NCBI GenBank assembly: GCA_945957175.1
Contig: CAMFJL010000008.1
Location: 1-64,000 of the forward strand
DNA length: 64,000 nucleotides
From: an uncultured Legionellales bacterium
GTDB taxonomy: Bacteria; Pseudomonadota; Gammaproteobacteria; UBA1113
Reading direction: 5' to 3'
The notes under the pieces were generated by a model. The model worked only from the letters and a program-made list of their open reading frames with translations. It did no database searches and was not told where the DNA came from. Positions 26,460-38,441 of this stretch are shown here, in pieces; the first letter of the stretch is position 1, and every line of letters starts with the position of its first letter. Both the position numbers and the translations under genes were made by a program.

Positions 26460-28424
26460 TTATTTTGCTAACCAAATCATTAATAACAAGAGACCGACTA
26501 TCATAATCAAGGCATAATGATATAAATAACCTGATTGAACGCGACGAGTAACTGATGACAACCAGCTAATAAGCCTACCAGAGCCATTAACCATGAAATC
26601 ATCAACCAACTTAACATCACCAATACGATAAGCAAACCTCGCAAGGTTGCGGGTACCTCTTACAAAGAACCAATCGTTAAAACTATCGAATCCATATTTA
26701 TCTACTAATATACGATAAAGCAATGAAAAACGTTTAGCCGCCCATGCAGGAATATGTGGCTGAGACATATAACAAAACCACGCAACGACAATGCCAAAGC
26801 ACGCTAACCAGAATGCAGGTGTTAAATAAGCATGAGCTAGCATAGCCCAGGCACCACTATAATCATCCTCTAAACGAAGCGCTGCACTATGTGTTGGTAA
26901 CACCGTAATAGCGCTACCTAATAAATCGCCTTGTAAGGCTAAACCATTCACTAATAATCCCCCGATAATCACGGAAGGAATAGCTAAGATGATCAACGGC
27001 CAATACACAACGCCCGGTGATTCATGCAAATGCTCACGCACCGTTGCATCCACACGACAATCGGTATGAAAAGTCATAAAGAACGCACGAAAGACATAAA
27101 AGGCTGTCACAAAAGAACCGGCCAACACACAGGCATACGCATAACTTGAGCCTGGCATTTGACTATTGCGAATGATATCGATGATAGCATCTTTAGAAAA
27201 GAAACCAGCAAAGGGTGGTATCGCACTTAATGACAAGGCGCCGATAAGAAAACAAATATAGGTTACCGGCAGATAGCGCCAAAGACCGCCCATTTTTCGC
27301 ATATCTTGCTCATGATGCATGGCAATAATCACTGAACCTGCAGCTAAAAAGAGTAATGCTTTAAAGCAGGCGTGCGTTACTAAATGGAAAATACCGAGAG
27401 AATAGCCAGAAACACCGAGCGCAGCCACCATGTAGCCTAATTGTGATAGTGTTGAATAGGCAACTACACGCTTAATATCATTTTGAACAATTGCGAGAAT
27501 ACCTGTAAATAAAGCACCCGTTGCACCTATCACCAAAATAAAGCTAAGTGCGGCAGGTGCATATTCATATAACGGTGACAAACGTGCCACCATATAGATA
27601 CCCGCAGTAACCATGGTTGCAGCATGGATCAGTGCAGAAATCGGTGTAGGACCTTCCATCGATTCAGGTAACCACACATGCAATGGCACCTGTGCTGATT
27701 TACCCATCGCACCAATAAATAAAAGGATGGCAATAAGGCTGATAACACCCACTTGCCAATGTTGCGTAAGTCCAAGCATTGTATTATTCGCAGCAACAGC
27801 AGGGACTGCTTGAAACACTGTAGCATAATCTAAACTACCAAAATAACTCAGAATGCCCGCAATACCTAGGATAAAGCCAAAGTCACCAATACGGTTCACG
27901 ATAAAGGCCTTTAAGCTACCCTGGTTAGCACTTTCACGTTGATACCAGAAACCAATTAACAGATAAGATACAAGCCCTACACCTTCCCAACCAAAAAAAA
28001 GCTGTAAGAAATTATTAGCCCCCACCAGCATCAACATGGCAAAAGTAAATAATGAAATATAGCTAAAAAAACGTGCATAACCTGCATCTCCACGCATATA
28101 GCCGATGCTATACACATGCACTAATAACGATACAAAAGTGACTGTTAACATCATCAAGGCAGTCAGCTTATCAACAAGGAAGCCAACGGAAAATTGAAAA
28201 GCACCACTCAACGCCCAAGTATATACATTCGCGTTAGCCACTTGATTATCAATAAACACCAACTTTGCAAGATAACACGCAAGGATAAAAGCAATACCGA
28301 CCGATACTGTGGTCACGCTATGTGCAATAGTATTTCCAACACGCTTAGATACCAAACCAATGATAATAGCGGCTATCATCGGCGCAATACAAATGATTAA
28401 GCTAAGTAAAATAAGTGTATTCAC
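26460..28424 (-). CDS. nuoL: NADH-quinone oxidoreductase subunit L
   Basis: Largest antiporter-like membrane subunit of complex I, which carries the long lateral helix along the membrane arm. The 654-residue protein shows LQLFFGWEGVGLVSYLLIGFWY (conserved glutamate), GAMGKSAQVPLHVWLPESMEGPTPISALIHAATMV, and VVAYSTLSQLGYMVAALG. The C-terminal extension from about 540 is the lateral helix and the last membrane anchor. The start is two bases after nuoK. Confidence 0.97.
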   Translation of the reverse strand: MNTLILLSLIICIAPMIAAIIIGLVSKRVGNTIAHSVTTVSVGIAFILACYLAKLVFIDNQVANANVYTWALSGAFQFSVGFLVDKLTALMMLTVTFVSLLVHVYSIGYMRGDAGYARFFSYISLFTFAMLMLVGANNFLQLFFGWEGVGLVSYLLIGFWYQRESANQGSLKAFIVNRIGDFGFILGIAGILSYFGSLDYATVFQAVPAVAANNTMLGLTQHWQVGVISLIAILLFIGAMGKSAQVPLHVWLPESMEGPTPISALIHAATMVTAGIYMVARLSPLYEYAPAALSFILVIGATGALFTGILAIVQNDIKRVVAYSTLSQLGYMVAALGVSGYSLGIFHLVTHACFKALLFLAAGSVIIAMHHEQDMRKMGGLWRYLPVTYICFLIGALSLSAIPPFAGFFSKDAIIDIIRNSQMPGSSYAYACVLAGSFVTAFYVFRAFFMTFHTDCRVDATVREHLHESPGVVYWPLIILAIPSVIIGGLLVNGLALQGDLLGSAITVLPTHSAALRLEDDYSGAWAMLAHAYLTPAFWLACFGIVVAWFCYMSQPHIPAWAAKRFSLLYRILVDKYGFDSFNDWFFVRGTRNLARFAYRIGDVKLVDDFMVNGSGRLISWLSSVTRRVQSGYLYHYALIMIVGLLLLMIWLAK

Positions 28425-28426
28425 TG

Positions 28427-28741
28427 TTAACCCTTCAAATCATCAAGTTTTTGAACATTAATGGTATGTTTGGCACGAAACAGCACCACCAAAATAGCAA
28501 GGCCAATTGCGGCTTCTGCTGCAGCAACTGTCAGGATAAAAAAAACAAAAATTTGTTCATAGATGCTGCCTAAAAAATGGCTGATTGCAATAAAGTTAAT
28601 ATTCACGGCTAACAACATTAGCTCAATGCACATCAACAACAAAATTAAGTTTTTACGATTCAGCATAATACCCGCAATACCAATGCTAAAAACGAGTGCG
28701 CCTAATGCAAGACAACTAGGTAAATTAACAACAGGGCTCAT
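28427..28741 (-). CDS. nuoK: NADH-quinone oxidoreductase subunit K
   Basis: Small membrane subunit of complex I, 104 residues, three helices. It contains the two conserved membrane glutamates, in [17 protein letters not shown] and in [16 protein letters not shown], which belong to the charge path. ATG overlaps the nuoJ stop by four bases. Confidence 0.97.
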   Translation of the reverse strand: MSPVVNLPSCLALGALVFSIGIAGIMLNRKNLILLLMCIELMLLAVNINFIAISHFLGSIYEQIFVFFILTVAAAEAAIGLAILVVLFRAKHTINVQKLDDLKG

Positions 28742-29358
28742 ACGGATGGTTCCTCACCTGGTGCAGCTTTAGATGGTATATTAACAATTGTTAACCTATC
28801 TGCTTTGCTTGCTGCTAATTGAGCATTGATATCTTGCACCTTACGTGAAGGGCGGCCTCGATGCGTTAACATAATGGCAGAGAGAATTGCAGCCAATAAC
28901 AGGACACCCGCAAGCTCAAATGGATAAACCATTTGTCTATCAAATAATGCGATACCAATACTATGAATATTATTGGCTTGCATGAGGCTGACGCTATTGC
29001 TTGTTACATAATGAAGCGGACGAATAGCCACTATCATAATACCTGCCATCAGCGCTAAAACAAGAACACCCAAGGGTAAATAACGCACAAAACCTTGCCG
29101 TAACACAGCAACATCGATGTTGAGCATCATCACAACGAATAGAAATAAAGTCATGACCGCACCAACATAGACAAAGATTAGCACGAGCGACAAAAATTCT
29201 GCATAGAGAAGCATCCACAAAATAGCCGCATTAAAAAATGCATAGACCAAATAAAGGGCTGATGTCACTGGATTTCTGCTGCAAACAACCATCACGGCCG
29301 CAAATACTAACAGTGCGGCAAACACAATAAATAATAAGCTGTAAGGTTCAAGGAACAT
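28738..29358 (-). CDS. nuoJ: NADH-quinone oxidoreductase subunit J
   Basis: Membrane subunit of complex I, 206 residues, five helices. [25 protein letters not shown] is the characteristic third-helix pi-bulge region. The C-terminal tail of about 45 residues is polar and extends past the last helix. It is separated from nuoI by 137 bases containing repeat copy G. Confidence 0.96.
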   Translation of the reverse strand: MFLEPYSLLFIVFAALLVFAAVMVVCSRNPVTSALYLVYAFFNAAILWMLLYAEFLSLVLIFVYVGAVMTLFLFVVMMLNIDVAVLRQGFVRYLPLGVLVLALMAGIMIVAIRPLHYVTSNSVSLMQANNIHSIGIALFDRQMVYPFELAGVLLLAAILSAIMLTHRGRPSRKVQDINAQLAASKADRLTIVNIPSKAAPGEEPSV

Positions 29359-29385
29359 AAATGTTCTACTCCACTGTAACTATAC

Positions 29386-29468
29386 TTGTCATCGCTACGC
29401 GATGTTTTTTGCCCTCATCTGCCGCTTCGCGGCACCTTCTCTCACAATGGAAGAAGGGCATATTTTCA
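29386..29468 (+). repeat. Dispersed intergenic repeat inside the nuo operon (copy G)
   Basis: Lies between nuoI and nuoJ. It keeps a perfect first hairpin (CATCGCTACGCGATG), a second (GCCGCTTCGCGGC), CCTTCTCTC and GAAGGGCATATTTTC. The right arm is missing. It lies antisense to operon transcription. Confidence 0.75.
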
Positions 29469-29495
29469 ATGAAACCGAGCTATGCACATAAAAAA

Positions 29496-29987
29496 TTAAC
29501 GATAAGGCGCATCTGCAAGCTTCTCTTTTGCAATGTTGTTTTCATATCTATCGCCGATAGCAAGCAACATTGGTTTTGTCATGATATTCTCACCACGCGC
29601 CTCGAAATGATAGTGCGACAAACTGGTTTCAACAATAGAATCGACAGGACATGACTCTTCGCAAAAACCGCAATAGATACATTTAAATAAATCAATATCA
29701 TAACGCGTAGTGCGACGAGACCCATCTTCACGAGGCTCTGATTCAATGGTAATAGCCAAGGCAGGACAAACAGCCTCGCATAATTTGCAAGCAATACAGC
29801 GCTCTTCGCCATTGGGATAGCGTCTTAGTGCATGTAGCCCTCGGAATCTTGGAGAAAGTGGTGTTTTTTCTTCTGGAAATTGAATTGTTATTTTCTCACC
29901 AAAAAAATAACGCAATGTCAGCTTAAGGCCAACGAAAATCTCCCATAAAAGAAAACTTCGTGTGTAGGATTTAGCAGACTTTTTCAT
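29496..29987 (-). CDS. nuoI: NADH-quinone oxidoreductase subunit I
   Basis: Hydrophilic complex I subunit that holds two [4Fe-4S] clusters (N6a, N6b) and passes electrons toward NuoB. The 163-residue protein has two ferredoxin motifs, [12 protein letters not shown] (near 62-73) and [12 protein letters not shown] (near 101-112), each followed by the partner cysteine's proline. The N terminus carries an amphipathic stretch and [16 protein letters not shown]. It starts 28 bases after nuoH. Confidence 0.97.
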   Translation of the reverse strand: MKKSAKSYTRSFLLWEIFVGLKLTLRYFFGEKITIQFPEEKTPLSPRFRGLHALRRYPNGEERCIACKLCEAVCPALAITIESEPREDGSRRTTRYDIDLFKCIYCGFCEESCPVDSIVETSLSHYHFEARGENIMTKPMLLAIGDRYENNIAKEKLADAPYR

Positions 29988-30015
29988 CGATATATACTCA
30001 AGTTACTTTAAAGTA

Positions 30016-31053
30016 TTAATTAAACCACGGTGGTAAATGCGTTAAGATAGCAATAGATAATAACACAATCCACACCAGCGTCACAGGAATCAACACTTTC
30101 CATCCTAAACGCATAATTTGATCGTAACGATAGCGCGGCAAAGTAGCCCGAATCCAAATAAGCAAGAATAAAAACATCGAAATTTTGATAACAAACCAAA
30201 TAATACCAGGAACCCATGCGAATAAGAAGGCAAGACCTGGGATACCCTCAAACGGCGATAACCACCCACCTAAAAAGAGTAAAGCCGCAAGCGCTGAAAT
30301 TAAAATCATGTTGGCATATTCTGCTAAGAAAAACAGAGCGAATCCCATGCCGGAATACTCAACATGGAAACCTGCAACTATCTCTGACTCCCCTTCCGCC
30401 ATATCAAAAGGTAAACGATTTGTCTCAGCGATACCTGAAATCCAATAAACAACAAATAGGGGTAGCAACGGTAACCAATACCAATGCCAAAATCCGCCGT
30501 GTTGATGCAGTACAATTTGCGTGAAATTGGCACTGCCGGCAGCCATCAATACACCAACGAGCGCGAACCCCATCGCAATTTCATATGAAATCACTTGTGC
30601 AGCCGATCGCATTGCACCGAAAAAAGCATACTTTGAATTAGAGGCCCAGCCTGAAATTAAAATGCCATAAACGCCTAAAGATGTCATGGCTAGAATATAT
30701 AAAACACCTGCATTAATATTCGCAAGCACCCAGCCTGATTGAAACGGTATGGCGGCCCATGCAGCAAGTGCCGGTGCCAAAGAAATAACAGGCGCAAAAA
30801 TGAATAACTTACGACTGGCCGCAGTTGGGCTGATAGACTCTTTAAAAAAAAGTTTTACAGCATCCGCAATGGGTTGTCCAAATCCCCAAAGTCCCACACG
30901 ATTTGGACCTATTCGCACTTGTATCGCACCAATGACGCGGCGTTCTGCCAGTGTCAAATACGCTACGGCAACTAATAATGGCACTAACACAATCACAATT
31001 TTAATGACTATCCAAATCAGTGGTAGCAGAAATAGTATCCCTTGCTTTATCAT
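30016..31053 (-). CDS. nuoH: NADH-quinone oxidoreductase subunit H
   Basis: Membrane subunit that forms the quinone-binding cavity with NuoB and NuoD. The protein has about 345 residues and eight helices. [37 protein letters not shown] and [31 protein letters not shown], both with essential charged residues, are present. I prefer the ATG at 31053, which overlaps the nuoG stop as ATGA with AGAGGT eight bases before it; the ATG at 31059 has the site too close. Confidence 0.96.
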   Translation of the reverse strand: MIKQGILFLLPLIWIVIKIVIVLVPLLVAVAYLTLAERRVIGAIQVRIGPNRVGLWGFGQPIADAVKLFFKESISPTAASRKLFIFAPVISLAPALAAWAAIPFQSGWVLANINAGVLYILAMTSLGVYGILISGWASNSKYAFFGAMRSAAQVISYEIAMGFALVGVLMAAGSANFTQIVLHQHGGFWHWYWLPLLPLFVVYWISGIAETNRLPFDMAEGESEIVAGFHVEYSGMGFALFFLAEYANMILISALAALLFLGGWLSPFEGIPGLAFLFAWVPGIIWFVIKISMFLFLLIWIRATLPRYRYDQIMRLGWKVLIPVTLVWIVLLSIAILTHLPPWFN

Positions 31054-33425
31054 CTGCATTCACCTCTTTCTACATAGACTTGACTAAAAGCAGCGGCAAA
31101 CGCTGTTTCAGTAAATCCGGCAGGTATATACACTGCATCTTCAGGAATTCGCGGCGTTAAACGCACCGCCAAATGCACCCAGCTAGCATTTTGCCCGCCT
31201 ACTTTCGCAAACTCACCTTCTTGCAAGCTCAAACGATGAGCTAAATTGGGATGCAACCATATACACGGCCCTTCTGCTGTTGCACTTTGTTGTAGCGCTT
31301 CACTACGCCTGGTAATCGCATCAACCCGGTAAATAGGCCAAAAAGTGATACACTCAAAACCTTCAAGGATCGGCTGCGCGGTAGTTGTCGGCCAAGCAAT
31401 CGTTGTAGGTGAAGCAGCTGTCGCACTATCACATTGGGCTTTCACTTCCGTTAATATCGCCTGCGAAGAAATGTAATCAAATCCCGGCTGTTCAGTGAGA
31501 TTACCTAACACACGCAATATTTTCCATGCGGGTCTTGCAAGGCCCGGTGGTGATATCGCACCGGTAAATGACTGCCAAGTGCCCTCAACATTCACAAAAG
31601 TCCCCGCTGTTTCTGCAAATGTGGCTGTAGGCAACAAGATATCAGCATAATCCAGCATGGCAGGCGTGACATAAGGCGTTAGACAAATAACTGTCTCAGC
31701 CGCTTTCAACGCAGCTAACGCTTCTACGGGTGAAGCTGAGTCAACCTCTGGCTCCATATTCACCAAAATATAGGATTTAAGCTTGGCTGACCATTGTTTG
31801 GCTGCACTTAACCCTTTCGTACTTTCTTCTGCTAATCCTGGTTTTTGATGGGGTACAGCACCTGCAAGCCAGGCTCCCGCACTATTACTACCTTGCGTGA
31901 GCAAACCAAATTGCGCTGATAATAGTTGAGCTAAATGGCGTGATAAAGCTTCAATAATTGCTGCATCCGCATGATTTTGAGCAATCTGTCCTACGAGTAA
32001 TGTGCATTTACCTTGGATAAGTAAGGCTTTTGCTAAGGTTTCATCTGCAGCACTCGGTATGACAGCTGGAAACCCTGATGGTAAAGGTTGCTGTGTAGCT
32101 TTGGCTACAGCTGTAATAAGATTTGTTAAAGTACGCGCAAGCTCACTTGGCTTAATTTGCGCTCGCGCAGCCACATCGAAATTATGTTTAGGATCAACAC
32201 TACCAATCAAAACAACATGACCACCATTGAGTGTTGATTGACGCACGCGATGTGCAATAATTGGTTGTTCGCGCTGTAAGTAAGAGCCAATAAGTACAAT
32301 CAAATCTTGTTGATTTAAACTAGTCAGCGTTCCTTCTAAGCCAGGTGGCGTATTTCTTAATTGCGCACTCGGTGCGACCTGGTGAATCCGATGATCAATA
32401 TGCGGGACATGAAGGCCACGCAACCATTTTTGCAGTAAATAAAACTCTTCCACCGTCGAATTTGGACTGATTTGCGCACCTACTTGTTCGGCGCCATGCC
32501 CTTGTATCGTCAATAGCAGTTGACGTACAGCAGTATTCAGCGCGGTTGGCCAATCAGTTTCTTGCCACTCACCATGAACTTTTATCATGGGTGTTTGTAA
32601 ACGATCAGGATGATTAAGCCCCGTGTAGCTAAATCGGTCTCTATCAGATAACCATGTTTCATTCAGGGATTCACACTCGCGTGGCGCTGCACGCAATACT
32701 TTTTGACCGCGACAATGAAGCGCCATATGCGAGCCAACACAGTCATGTGGCGCAATACTATCTGCTTGTGTCAATTCCCAGGGTCTGGCAGTAAAGCGAA
32801 ATGGCTTAGACGTTAACGCACCTACCGGGCATAAATCAATAATATTGCCTGATAATTCTGAGTCTAAACTCTTTTCAATATAGGTAGAAATCTCCGTATG
32901 TTCACCACGGCCAATTGTGCCAAGCTCAGGAATGCCTGCAATTTCTTGTCCAAAGCGCACGCATCGGGTGCAATGAATACAACGCGTCATATCCGTTGAT
33001 ATCAAAGGACCTAAATTTTTGTCATGCACGGAGCGCTTGCCTTCATGATAACGTGAAATATCCTTGCCATATCCCATCGCTACGTCTTGTAATTCACATT
33101 GCCCACCCTGATCGCAGATGGGGCAATCCAGTGGATGGTTGATTAATAAAAACTCCATTACGGATTGTTGTGCTTCTAATGCCTTGGGTGAATGCGTACG
33201 CACAACCATGCCGTGCGTCACAGGCGTTGCACACGCAGGTAAAGGTTTACCTGATTTTTCAACATCCACTAAACACATACGGCAGTTTGCAGCAATTGGT
33301 AATTTTTTATGATAACAAAAACGTGGAATAGCAATGCCTGCCTGATCCGCCGCCTCAATAATCATCCGCCCAGGCTCAACCTGTAAAGTTTGATCATCAA
33401 TATGGATTTCAAGTAAATTACTCAT
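31050..33425 (-). CDS. nuoG: NADH-quinone oxidoreductase subunit G
   Basis: Large peripheral subunit of complex I, about 791 residues. The N-terminal part holds the Fe-S motifs: a [2Fe-2S] set ([17 protein letters not shown] and CATPV), the [17 protein letters not shown] set for N5, and [14 protein letters not shown] with CPVGAL for N4. The rest is a molybdopterin-oxidoreductase-like domain without cofactor. The N7-type cysteine set of E. coli NuoG was not seen. The start at 33425 overlaps the nuoF stop by four bases and follows GGAG. Confidence 0.95.
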   Translation of the reverse strand: MSNLLEIHIDDQTLQVEPGRMIIEAADQAGIAIPRFCYHKKLPIAANCRMCLVDVEKSGKPLPACATPVTHGMVVRTHSPKALEAQQSVMEFLLINHPLDCPICDQGGQCELQDVAMGYGKDISRYHEGKRSVHDKNLGPLISTDMTRCIHCTRCVRFGQEIAGIPELGTIGRGEHTEISTYIEKSLDSELSGNIIDLCPVGALTSKPFRFTARPWELTQADSIAPHDCVGSHMALHCRGQKVLRAAPRECESLNETWLSDRDRFSYTGLNHPDRLQTPMIKVHGEWQETDWPTALNTAVRQLLLTIQGHGAEQVGAQISPNSTVEEFYLLQKWLRGLHVPHIDHRIHQVAPSAQLRNTPPGLEGTLTSLNQQDLIVLIGSYLQREQPIIAHRVRQSTLNGGHVVLIGSVDPKHNFDVAARAQIKPSELARTLTNLITAVAKATQQPLPSGFPAVIPSAADETLAKALLIQGKCTLLVGQIAQNHADAAIIEALSRHLAQLLSAQFGLLTQGSNSAGAWLAGAVPHQKPGLAEESTKGLSAAKQWSAKLKSYILVNMEPEVDSASPVEALAALKAAETVICLTPYVTPAMLDYADILLPTATFAETAGTFVNVEGTWQSFTGAISPPGLARPAWKILRVLGNLTEQPGFDYISSQAILTEVKAQCDSATAASPTTIAWPTTTAQPILEGFECITFWPIYRVDAITRRSEALQQSATAEGPCIWLHPNLAHRLSLQEGEFAKVGGQNASWVHLAVRLTPRIPEDAVYIPAGFTETAFAAAFSQVYVERGECR

Positions 33426-34711
33426 ATTGAAGACTCCACTAAACAACGTTTATGCGTAATATGATAAGCAAATTCATCACGAAAGTGCTTTAAAAAACCT
33501 TGAACTGGCATTGCTGCTGCATCACCTAACGCACAAATAGTTCGACCGGCAATTTTACCTGCCACATCCAATAATAAATCCAAATCTTCTGGACGACCTT
33601 CCCCATGCTCAATACGATGCACAACACGCGCCATCCAACCAGTACCTTCACGACACGGCGTACATTGTCCACACGACTCCTCATAGTAAAAATGAGAAAT
33701 ACGTGCCAATACTTTCACCATACATGTCGTTTCGTCCATGACAATCACAGCGCCAGAACCTAGCATGGAACCTGCTTTGGCAATGCTGTCATAGTCCATA
33801 TCCGTTGCCATCATAATATCTGCTGGCAATACCGGTGCAGACGAACCGCCAGGAATCACGGCTTTTAATTTCTTGCCTGCTTTCATACCACCAGCAAGTG
33901 CTAATAATTCACTAAACGGAAGCCCGAGTGGCACTTCATAATTACCAGGCTTATTGACATGACCTGATACACAAAAGATTTTATAACCACCATTATTGGG
34001 CTTACCCGCTTGTAGGAACCATTCGGCTCCTCGAGCAAGAATAACAGGGACTGATGCGAAAGTTTCCGTATTATTAATCGTGGTAGGTCGGCCATAAAGT
34101 CCGTAATTAGCAGGGAATGGCGGCTTAAATCTTGGTTTACCTTGTTTACCTTCCAACGATTCAAGCAATGCGGTCTCTTCGCCACAAATATAAGCGCCTG
34201 CACCGACATGATAATGTAAATCAAAATCAAAACCCTTACCCAGAATATTCTTACCTAAAAGACCTGCAGCATAAGCTTCTTCTAATGCGGCCTTAAACCT
34301 TGCAATAGGTTCATAAAATTCGCCACGAATATAATTGTAACCAACGGTAGCACCCATCACATAACCAGCAATAGCCATGCCTTCAATCAATTGATGTGGA
34401 TTAAATCTAAGAATATCGCGATCTTTGAAAGTACCAGGCTCTCCCTCATCAGAGTTACACACCACATATTTTTGCCCAGGTGCATTTCTTGCGATAAAAC
34501 TCCACTTAAGACCTGTTGGAAAACCTGCGCCACCACGGCCACGTAGTGATGCTAATTTCAACTGTTCAATAATCGTTTCGGGGGGTGTTTGCTCTGCAAG
34601 TATTTTGCGCCATATGGCATAACCGCCACTTTGTTCATAGGTAGCTAAAGTCCATGGCTGAGATAATTGTTGATTGCGAAAACAAACTTGGTCGGTTTCA
34701 ATAACACTCAT
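33422..34711 (-). CDS. nuoF: NADH-quinone oxidoreductase subunit F
   Basis: NADH-oxidising subunit with FMN and a [4Fe-4S] cluster (N3), 429 residues. The nucleotide site is [13 protein letters not shown] (near residue 55), followed by [13 protein letters not shown] and [23 protein letters not shown]. The cluster ligands are in [11 protein letters not shown] near 350 and a later CALGD. It overlaps nuoE by four bases. Confidence 0.98.
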   Translation of the reverse strand: MSVIETDQVCFRNQQLSQPWTLATYEQSGGYAIWRKILAEQTPPETIIEQLKLASLRGRGGAGFPTGLKWSFIARNAPGQKYVVCNSDEGEPGTFKDRDILRFNPHQLIEGMAIAGYVMGATVGYNYIRGEFYEPIARFKAALEEAYAAGLLGKNILGKGFDFDLHYHVGAGAYICGEETALLESLEGKQGKPRFKPPFPANYGLYGRPTTINNTETFASVPVILARGAEWFLQAGKPNNGGYKIFCVSGHVNKPGNYEVPLGLPFSELLALAGGMKAGKKLKAVIPGGSSAPVLPADIMMATDMDYDSIAKAGSMLGSGAVIVMDETTCMVKVLARISHFYYEESCGQCTPCREGTGWMARVVHRIEHGEGRPEDLDLLLDVAGKIAGRTICALGDAAAMPVQGFLKHFRDEFAYHITHKRCLVESSI

Positions 34712-35202
34712 GGTAATTGCTCCAACACTTCATCTATTTTGGCAGGGGTCATATTTTCATAATACGTTTTATTCACCAACATAGCTGGTGCACCGCCACA
34801 AGCAGCTAAGCATTCGACTTCTTTAAGCATAATTTTACCGTCAGCTGTCGTTTCACCTAAGCCGACACCCAGTTTATTTTTTAAATGGGCAACCAAACTG
34901 TCACAACCATTTAGCATGCAGGACACGTTAGTACAGACAAAAATCTTGTGTTTCCCAACGGGTTTTAATTCGTACATCGAATAAAAACTAGCCGCTTCAT
35001 AACCAAAAACACGGGGTATTTTTATGTAGTCAGCTGTTGCGGCAATAAGATCATCTGTCAGATAGCCACCATTAGCATCTTGTGCTGCATGCAAGGCAGG
35101 TAATAATGCTGAGCGTCTACGGTCAGCTGGATATTTTGCTAACCAGATATCAATTTCAGCGCGTACGGCTTCACTTAATAGATGTGATTGATCATCAGAC
35201 AT
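34708..35202 (-). CDS. nuoE: NADH-quinone oxidoreductase subunit E
   Basis: Thioredoxin-fold subunit with the [2Fe-2S] cluster N1a, about 164 residues. The ligands are CTNVSC (C-x4-C) and CLAACGGAP (C-x3-C), near residues 90-95 and 132-136. I set the start at 35202, where ATG shares one base with the nuoD stop (TAATG). The frame stays open upstream inside nuoD, but that part is not family-like. Confidence 0.96.
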   Translation of the reverse strand: MSDDQSHLLSEAVRAEIDIWLAKYPADRRRSALLPALHAAQDANGGYLTDDLIAATADYIKIPRVFGYEAASFYSMYELKPVGKHKIFVCTNVSCMLNGCDSLVAHLKNKLGVGLGETTADGKIMLKEVECLAACGGAPAMLVNKTYYENMTPAKIDEVLEQLP

Positions 35203-36455
35203 TAACGGTCTATCTCCCCAAATACAATATCTTGACTCGATAAAATGGCAACAACGTCGGCAAGCATATGCCCTCTGCACATTTCATCCAATGCGGCAAG
35301 ATGTGAAAAGCCTGGTGGGCGAATTTTTAAACGATACGGTTTGTTTGCACCGTCAGATATGAGATATACACCAAATTCACCTTTGGGATGCTCGACAGCT
35401 GCATAAACTTGACCGACAGGCACTGTATAACCTTCAGTAAATAGTTTGAAATGATGAATAAGCGACTCCATATCGCCTTTCATCTCAGCCCTTGTTGGTG
35501 GTGTTATTTTGTGTTGCGAGAGCATCACTTCACCGGGATGCTTACGTAACCAATCAATACATTGCTTAACAATCCGATTCGATTGACGCATTTCCTCTAC
35601 GCGGACTAAATACCGATCGTAACAATCACCGTTTTTACCTAAAGGAATATCAAAATCAAGTTTATCGTAAACTTCATATGGCTGATGCTTACGTAAATCC
35701 CATAAAACCCCGGAGCCTCGCAACATAGGGCCACTAAATCCAAGCGCTTTAGCGCGCTCAGGACTGACAATACCAATATCGACTGTACGTTGTTTCCAAA
35801 TACGATTATCGGTAAGCAAGGTTTCATACTCATCCACTTTTTGTGGAAATGTATCGGTAAATGCCTCGATAAAATCGAGTAAAGAGCCTTGTCTATCTGC
35901 ATTTTGTTTGGCAACATCAGCTGCACTTCGCCAAGGAGAGGCTTGATACTGCGGCATACTATCGGGTAAGTCGCGATAAACACCACCTGGACGATAATAA
36001 GTTGCGTGCAATCTTGCACCCGATACCGCTTCATAACAGTCCATAAGCATTTCACGTTCACGAAAAGCATACAAAAAAACTGTCATCGCACCGATATCAA
36101 GCGCATGTGCGCCTAACCATAATAAGTGATTTAATATACGCGTGATTTCATCAAACATCACACGTATATATTGTGCACGTACCGGTGGTGTAACCCCTAA
36201 TAATTTTTCAATCGCTAAGACATAACCATGCTCATTACACATCATCGATACATAATCGAGTCTATCCATATAACCAATACTTTGATTGAATGGTTTGGTT
36301 TCTGCAAGCTTTTCTGTGGCACGATGCAATAAACCCACATGTGGATCAGCGCGCACAATCACTTCACCATCCATTTCTAGCACTAAACGCAAAACGCCAT
36401 GTGCAGCAGGATGTTGTGGACCAAAGTTAAGTGTATAATTGCGTAAATCAGGCAC
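35202..36455 (-). CDS. nuoD: NADH-quinone oxidoreductase subunit D
   Basis: 49-kDa-type subunit, related to NiFe-hydrogenase large subunits, that forms the quinone site with NuoB. The 417-residue protein shows [21 protein letters not shown] with the quinone-site histidine, [33 protein letters not shown] and [25 protein letters not shown] at the C terminus. It is a separate gene from nuoC, unlike the fused nuoCD of E. coli. Confidence 0.98.
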   Translation of the reverse strand: MPDLRNYTLNFGPQHPAAHGVLRLVLEMDGEVIVRADPHVGLLHRATEKLAETKPFNQSIGYMDRLDYVSMMCNEHGYVLAIEKLLGVTPPVRAQYIRVMFDEITRILNHLLWLGAHALDIGAMTVFLYAFREREMLMDCYEAVSGARLHATYYRPGGVYRDLPDSMPQYQASPWRSAADVAKQNADRQGSLLDFIEAFTDTFPQKVDEYETLLTDNRIWKQRTVDIGIVSPERAKALGFSGPMLRGSGVLWDLRKHQPYEVYDKLDFDIPLGKNGDCYDRYLVRVEEMRQSNRIVKQCIDWLRKHPGEVMLSQHKITPPTRAEMKGDMESLIHHFKLFTEGYTVPVGQVYAAVEHPKGEFGVYLISDGANKPYRLKIRPPGFSHLAALDEMCRGHMLADVVAILSSQDIVFGEIDR

Positions 36456-36457
36456 TG

Positions 36458-37138
36458 TTATGATGCTCCTCTCGCACTATCATCATCAGCATAACGTTGA
36501 TCACGACGAATCATTTTAGGCACCAGCGTGCGTGGCACAATATCGACGGGATCATAAACGACTTTGCCAGATGTCGCGTCATAGCGTACTTCAACATAAC
36601 CGCTTAGGGGAAAGTCTTTACGGAAAGGATGTCCTATGAAGCCATAATCTGTGAGAATACGTCGTAAATCTGGATGATCTTCAAATAAAATACCGAATAA
36701 ATCAAAAGCCTCGCGCTCGAACCAATTGGCTGAAGGCCAAATATCAACAACAGAGGGCACCATTAACGGTTCATCTAATAATATCATGATCCGTAAGCGC
36801 CAGTTATGCGTTAAAGAAAGCAGGTGATATACAACAGCAAACCGCGGTCCTTGTCTTTCTAAGATATTGATTTTTTTATCGCGAAGTGCTGCGCGCTCAA
36901 AACCTTTACCTGTTGCTTTTTCAGCGATCCACTCGCTTAAACCATAATCTAAATAATCAACACCACACACATCTTGCAATGCTTCAAACGCAAAATCAGG
37001 ATGTGTATGTAATGTATTCGCTATCGATTTTAATGTTTGTGGCGTGAGCGTTAAGGTAACCTCACCAAAAGATATCTCGATTTGCTGTTCTGGAAAATGC
37101 TTTTGTAATCGTTCAATCAGAAGTGATACGGTGCTCAT
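36458..37138 (-). CDS. nuoC: NADH-quinone oxidoreductase subunit C
   Basis: 30-kDa-type peripheral subunit of 226 residues. The family signature [54 protein letters not shown] lies at about 134-187 and is summarised here by its key blocks [11 protein letters not shown] and HPFRKDFPL. The N-terminal 120 residues are the less conserved part. It overlaps nuoB by four bases and lies two bases before nuoD. Confidence 0.97.
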   Translation of the reverse strand: MSTVSLLIERLQKHFPEQQIEISFGEVTLTLTPQTLKSIANTLHTHPDFAFEALQDVCGVDYLDYGLSEWIAEKATGKGFERAALRDKKINILERQGPRFAVVYHLLSLTHNWRLRIMILLDEPLMVPSVVDIWPSANWFEREAFDLFGILFEDHPDLRRILTDYGFIGHPFRKDFPLSGYVEVRYDATSGKVVYDPVDIVPRTLVPKMIRRDQRYADDDSARGAS

Positions 37139-37626
37139 GTTAAGTCCTCTCGTATCAACGTTTGCTTACGTCTAATTTTATTTTGTAATTGAATAATGCC
37201 ATACAATAAGGCTTCAGCCGTCGGTGGACAACCAGGTACATAAATATCGACAGGCACAATCCTATCGCAGCCACGGACAACCGAATAGGAATAATGATAA
37301 TAACCACCACCATTGGCGCAAGAACCCATAGAGATCACCCATCGAGGTTCGGACATTTGATCGTACACTTTACGCAATGCTGGCGCCATCTTATTACACA
37401 AAGTACCCGCAACTATCATGACATCTGACTGCCTTGGGCTTGGTCTAAACATCACGCCAAAGCGATCTAAATCATAACGCGCGGCACCGGTGTGCATCAT
37501 TTCAACCGCGCAGCACGCCAAACCGAAAGTCATAGGCCACATAGAGCCGGTTCGACCCCACTCCATCAGTGCATCGACGGAGGTCGTTAGGAAACCTTGC
37601 TTCGTAAGTGAATCTGTTATTCCCAT
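37135..37626 (-). CDS. nuoB: NADH-quinone oxidoreductase subunit B
   Basis: Subunit with the terminal [4Fe-4S] cluster N2, which hands electrons to quinone. It has about 163 residues. Ligand motifs: the adjacent cysteines in GLACCAVEM, one in [10 protein letters not shown], and one in [14 protein letters not shown] place the start at 37626 ([12 protein letters not shown]), with GAGGAG before it; this overlaps nuoA by about ten bases. The frame runs 37 codons further upstream, antiparallel in style to NuoA coding, and is not family-like. Confidence 0.97.
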   Translation of the reverse strand: MGITDSLTKQGFLTTSVDALMEWGRTGSMWPMTFGLACCAVEMMHTGAARYDLDRFGVMFRPSPRQSDVMIVAGTLCNKMAPALRKVYDQMSEPRWVISMGSCANGGGYYHYSYSVVRGCDRIVPVDIYVPGCPPTAEALLYGIIQLQNKIRRKQTLIREDLT

Positions 37627-37973
37627 TCTAAGGCTCCTCGTCGCCATTCGTAGACGAAGCCAACCATGAGAATGCTCAGAAACAGCATCATCGCACCAAA
37701 ACCAAGCCAACCAATATCGCGAAGGGCAACACCCCACGGAAACATAAACGCGGTTTCTAAATCAAAGATAATGAATAAAATGGCAACTAAATAATATCGC
37801 ACGTCAAAGGGGCGGCGCGCATCTTCAAATGGCTCGAAACCGCACTCATAAGGCGCATTTTTAGCCGTATCTGGACGTTGCTTGATGAGTAATCTCGTAG
37901 CCAGTAGTGGCAAGCAGCCGATGACAACACCTATCACCATAAAGATAAGTACCGGCAAATATAGGGTCAACAT
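37617..37973 (-). CDS. nuoA: NADH-quinone oxidoreductase subunit A
   Basis: Three-helix membrane subunit at the junction of the complex I arms, about 118 residues. The conserved loop [25 protein letters not shown] lies in the middle, and [12 protein letters not shown] follows. The start at 37973 ([10 protein letters not shown]) has AAGAGG upstream; an in-frame ATG at 38000 reaches the tRNA. It is the first nuo gene, directly after tRNA-Leu. Confidence 0.96.
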   Translation of the reverse strand: MLTLYLPVLIFMVIGVVIGCLPLLATRLLIKQRPDTAKNAPYECGFEPFEDARRPFDVRYYLVAILFIIFDLETAFMFPWGVALRDIGWLGFGAMMLFLSILMVGFVYEWRRGALEWE

Positions 37974-38002
37974 GCAAAGCAACCTCTTATTCAAAAACAA
38001 GA

Positions 38003-38087
38003 TGGTGCCGAAGGCCGGACTCGAACCGGCACGCCTCGCGGCGCCACCCCCTCAAGATGGTGTGTCTACCAATTCCACCACTTCGGC
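38003..38087 (-). tRNA. tRNA-Leu (anticodon GAG)
   Basis: 85 nt including an encoded CCA. The acceptor arm GCCGAAG pairs with CTTCGGC, followed by A and CCA. The anticodon arm is CCATC-TTGAGGG-GGTGG, giving GAG, which reads CUU and CUC. A long variable arm (GCGCCGCGAGGCG) marks it as a class II tRNA, and the T arm is GCCGGTTCGAGTCCGGC. It lies between secG and nuoA, the usual location in this group. Confidence 0.97.
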
Positions 38088-38096
38088 ATTAGGATA

Positions 38097-38441
38097 TTAT
38101 GACTGCGGTAAAGGCGCAGGTGCTGGGCCATTCGTTGGCGCAGACTGTTGTTGCTGCAATAAAGCAGCGGGCAAATCCAAGTTATTGTTTTGCTTAATTT
38201 GTGAGGTCGCCATATGGCCAAGCGCAACGCTAGTGACGAAGAAGATAAGCGCGAGCACTGCTGTCAATTTAAATAAAAATGAACTAGCTCCAGGACTTCC
38301 AAACACAGTACTTGATGCACCTGAACCAAAGGCTGCACCAATTTCAGCACCCTTACCTTGCTGTAATAACACCAGGGCAATGAGGCTAACACATGTCAAT
38401 AAATGTACAACTGTAACGAGCGGCTGCATAACTAAAACCAT
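38097..38441 (-). CDS. secG: Preprotein translocase subunit SecG
   Basis: Small membrane subunit that assists the SecYEG channel. The protein has about 114 residues, with two helices (about 5-25 and 55-75) joined by the conserved loop LLQQGKGAEIGAAFGSGASSTVFGSPGA (key blocks QQGKGAEIGAAFG and FGSPGA). The tail is Gln/Pro/Ala-rich. Start sites at 38441 and 38429 are both plausible; neither has a strong ribosome site. It sits between tpiA and tRNA-Leu. Confidence 0.93.
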   Translation of the reverse strand: MVLVMQPLVTVVHLLTCVSLIALVLLQQGKGAEIGAAFGSGASSTVFGSPGASSFLFKLTAVLALIFFVTSVALGHMATSQIKQNNNLDLPAALLQQQQSAPTNGPAPAPLPQS

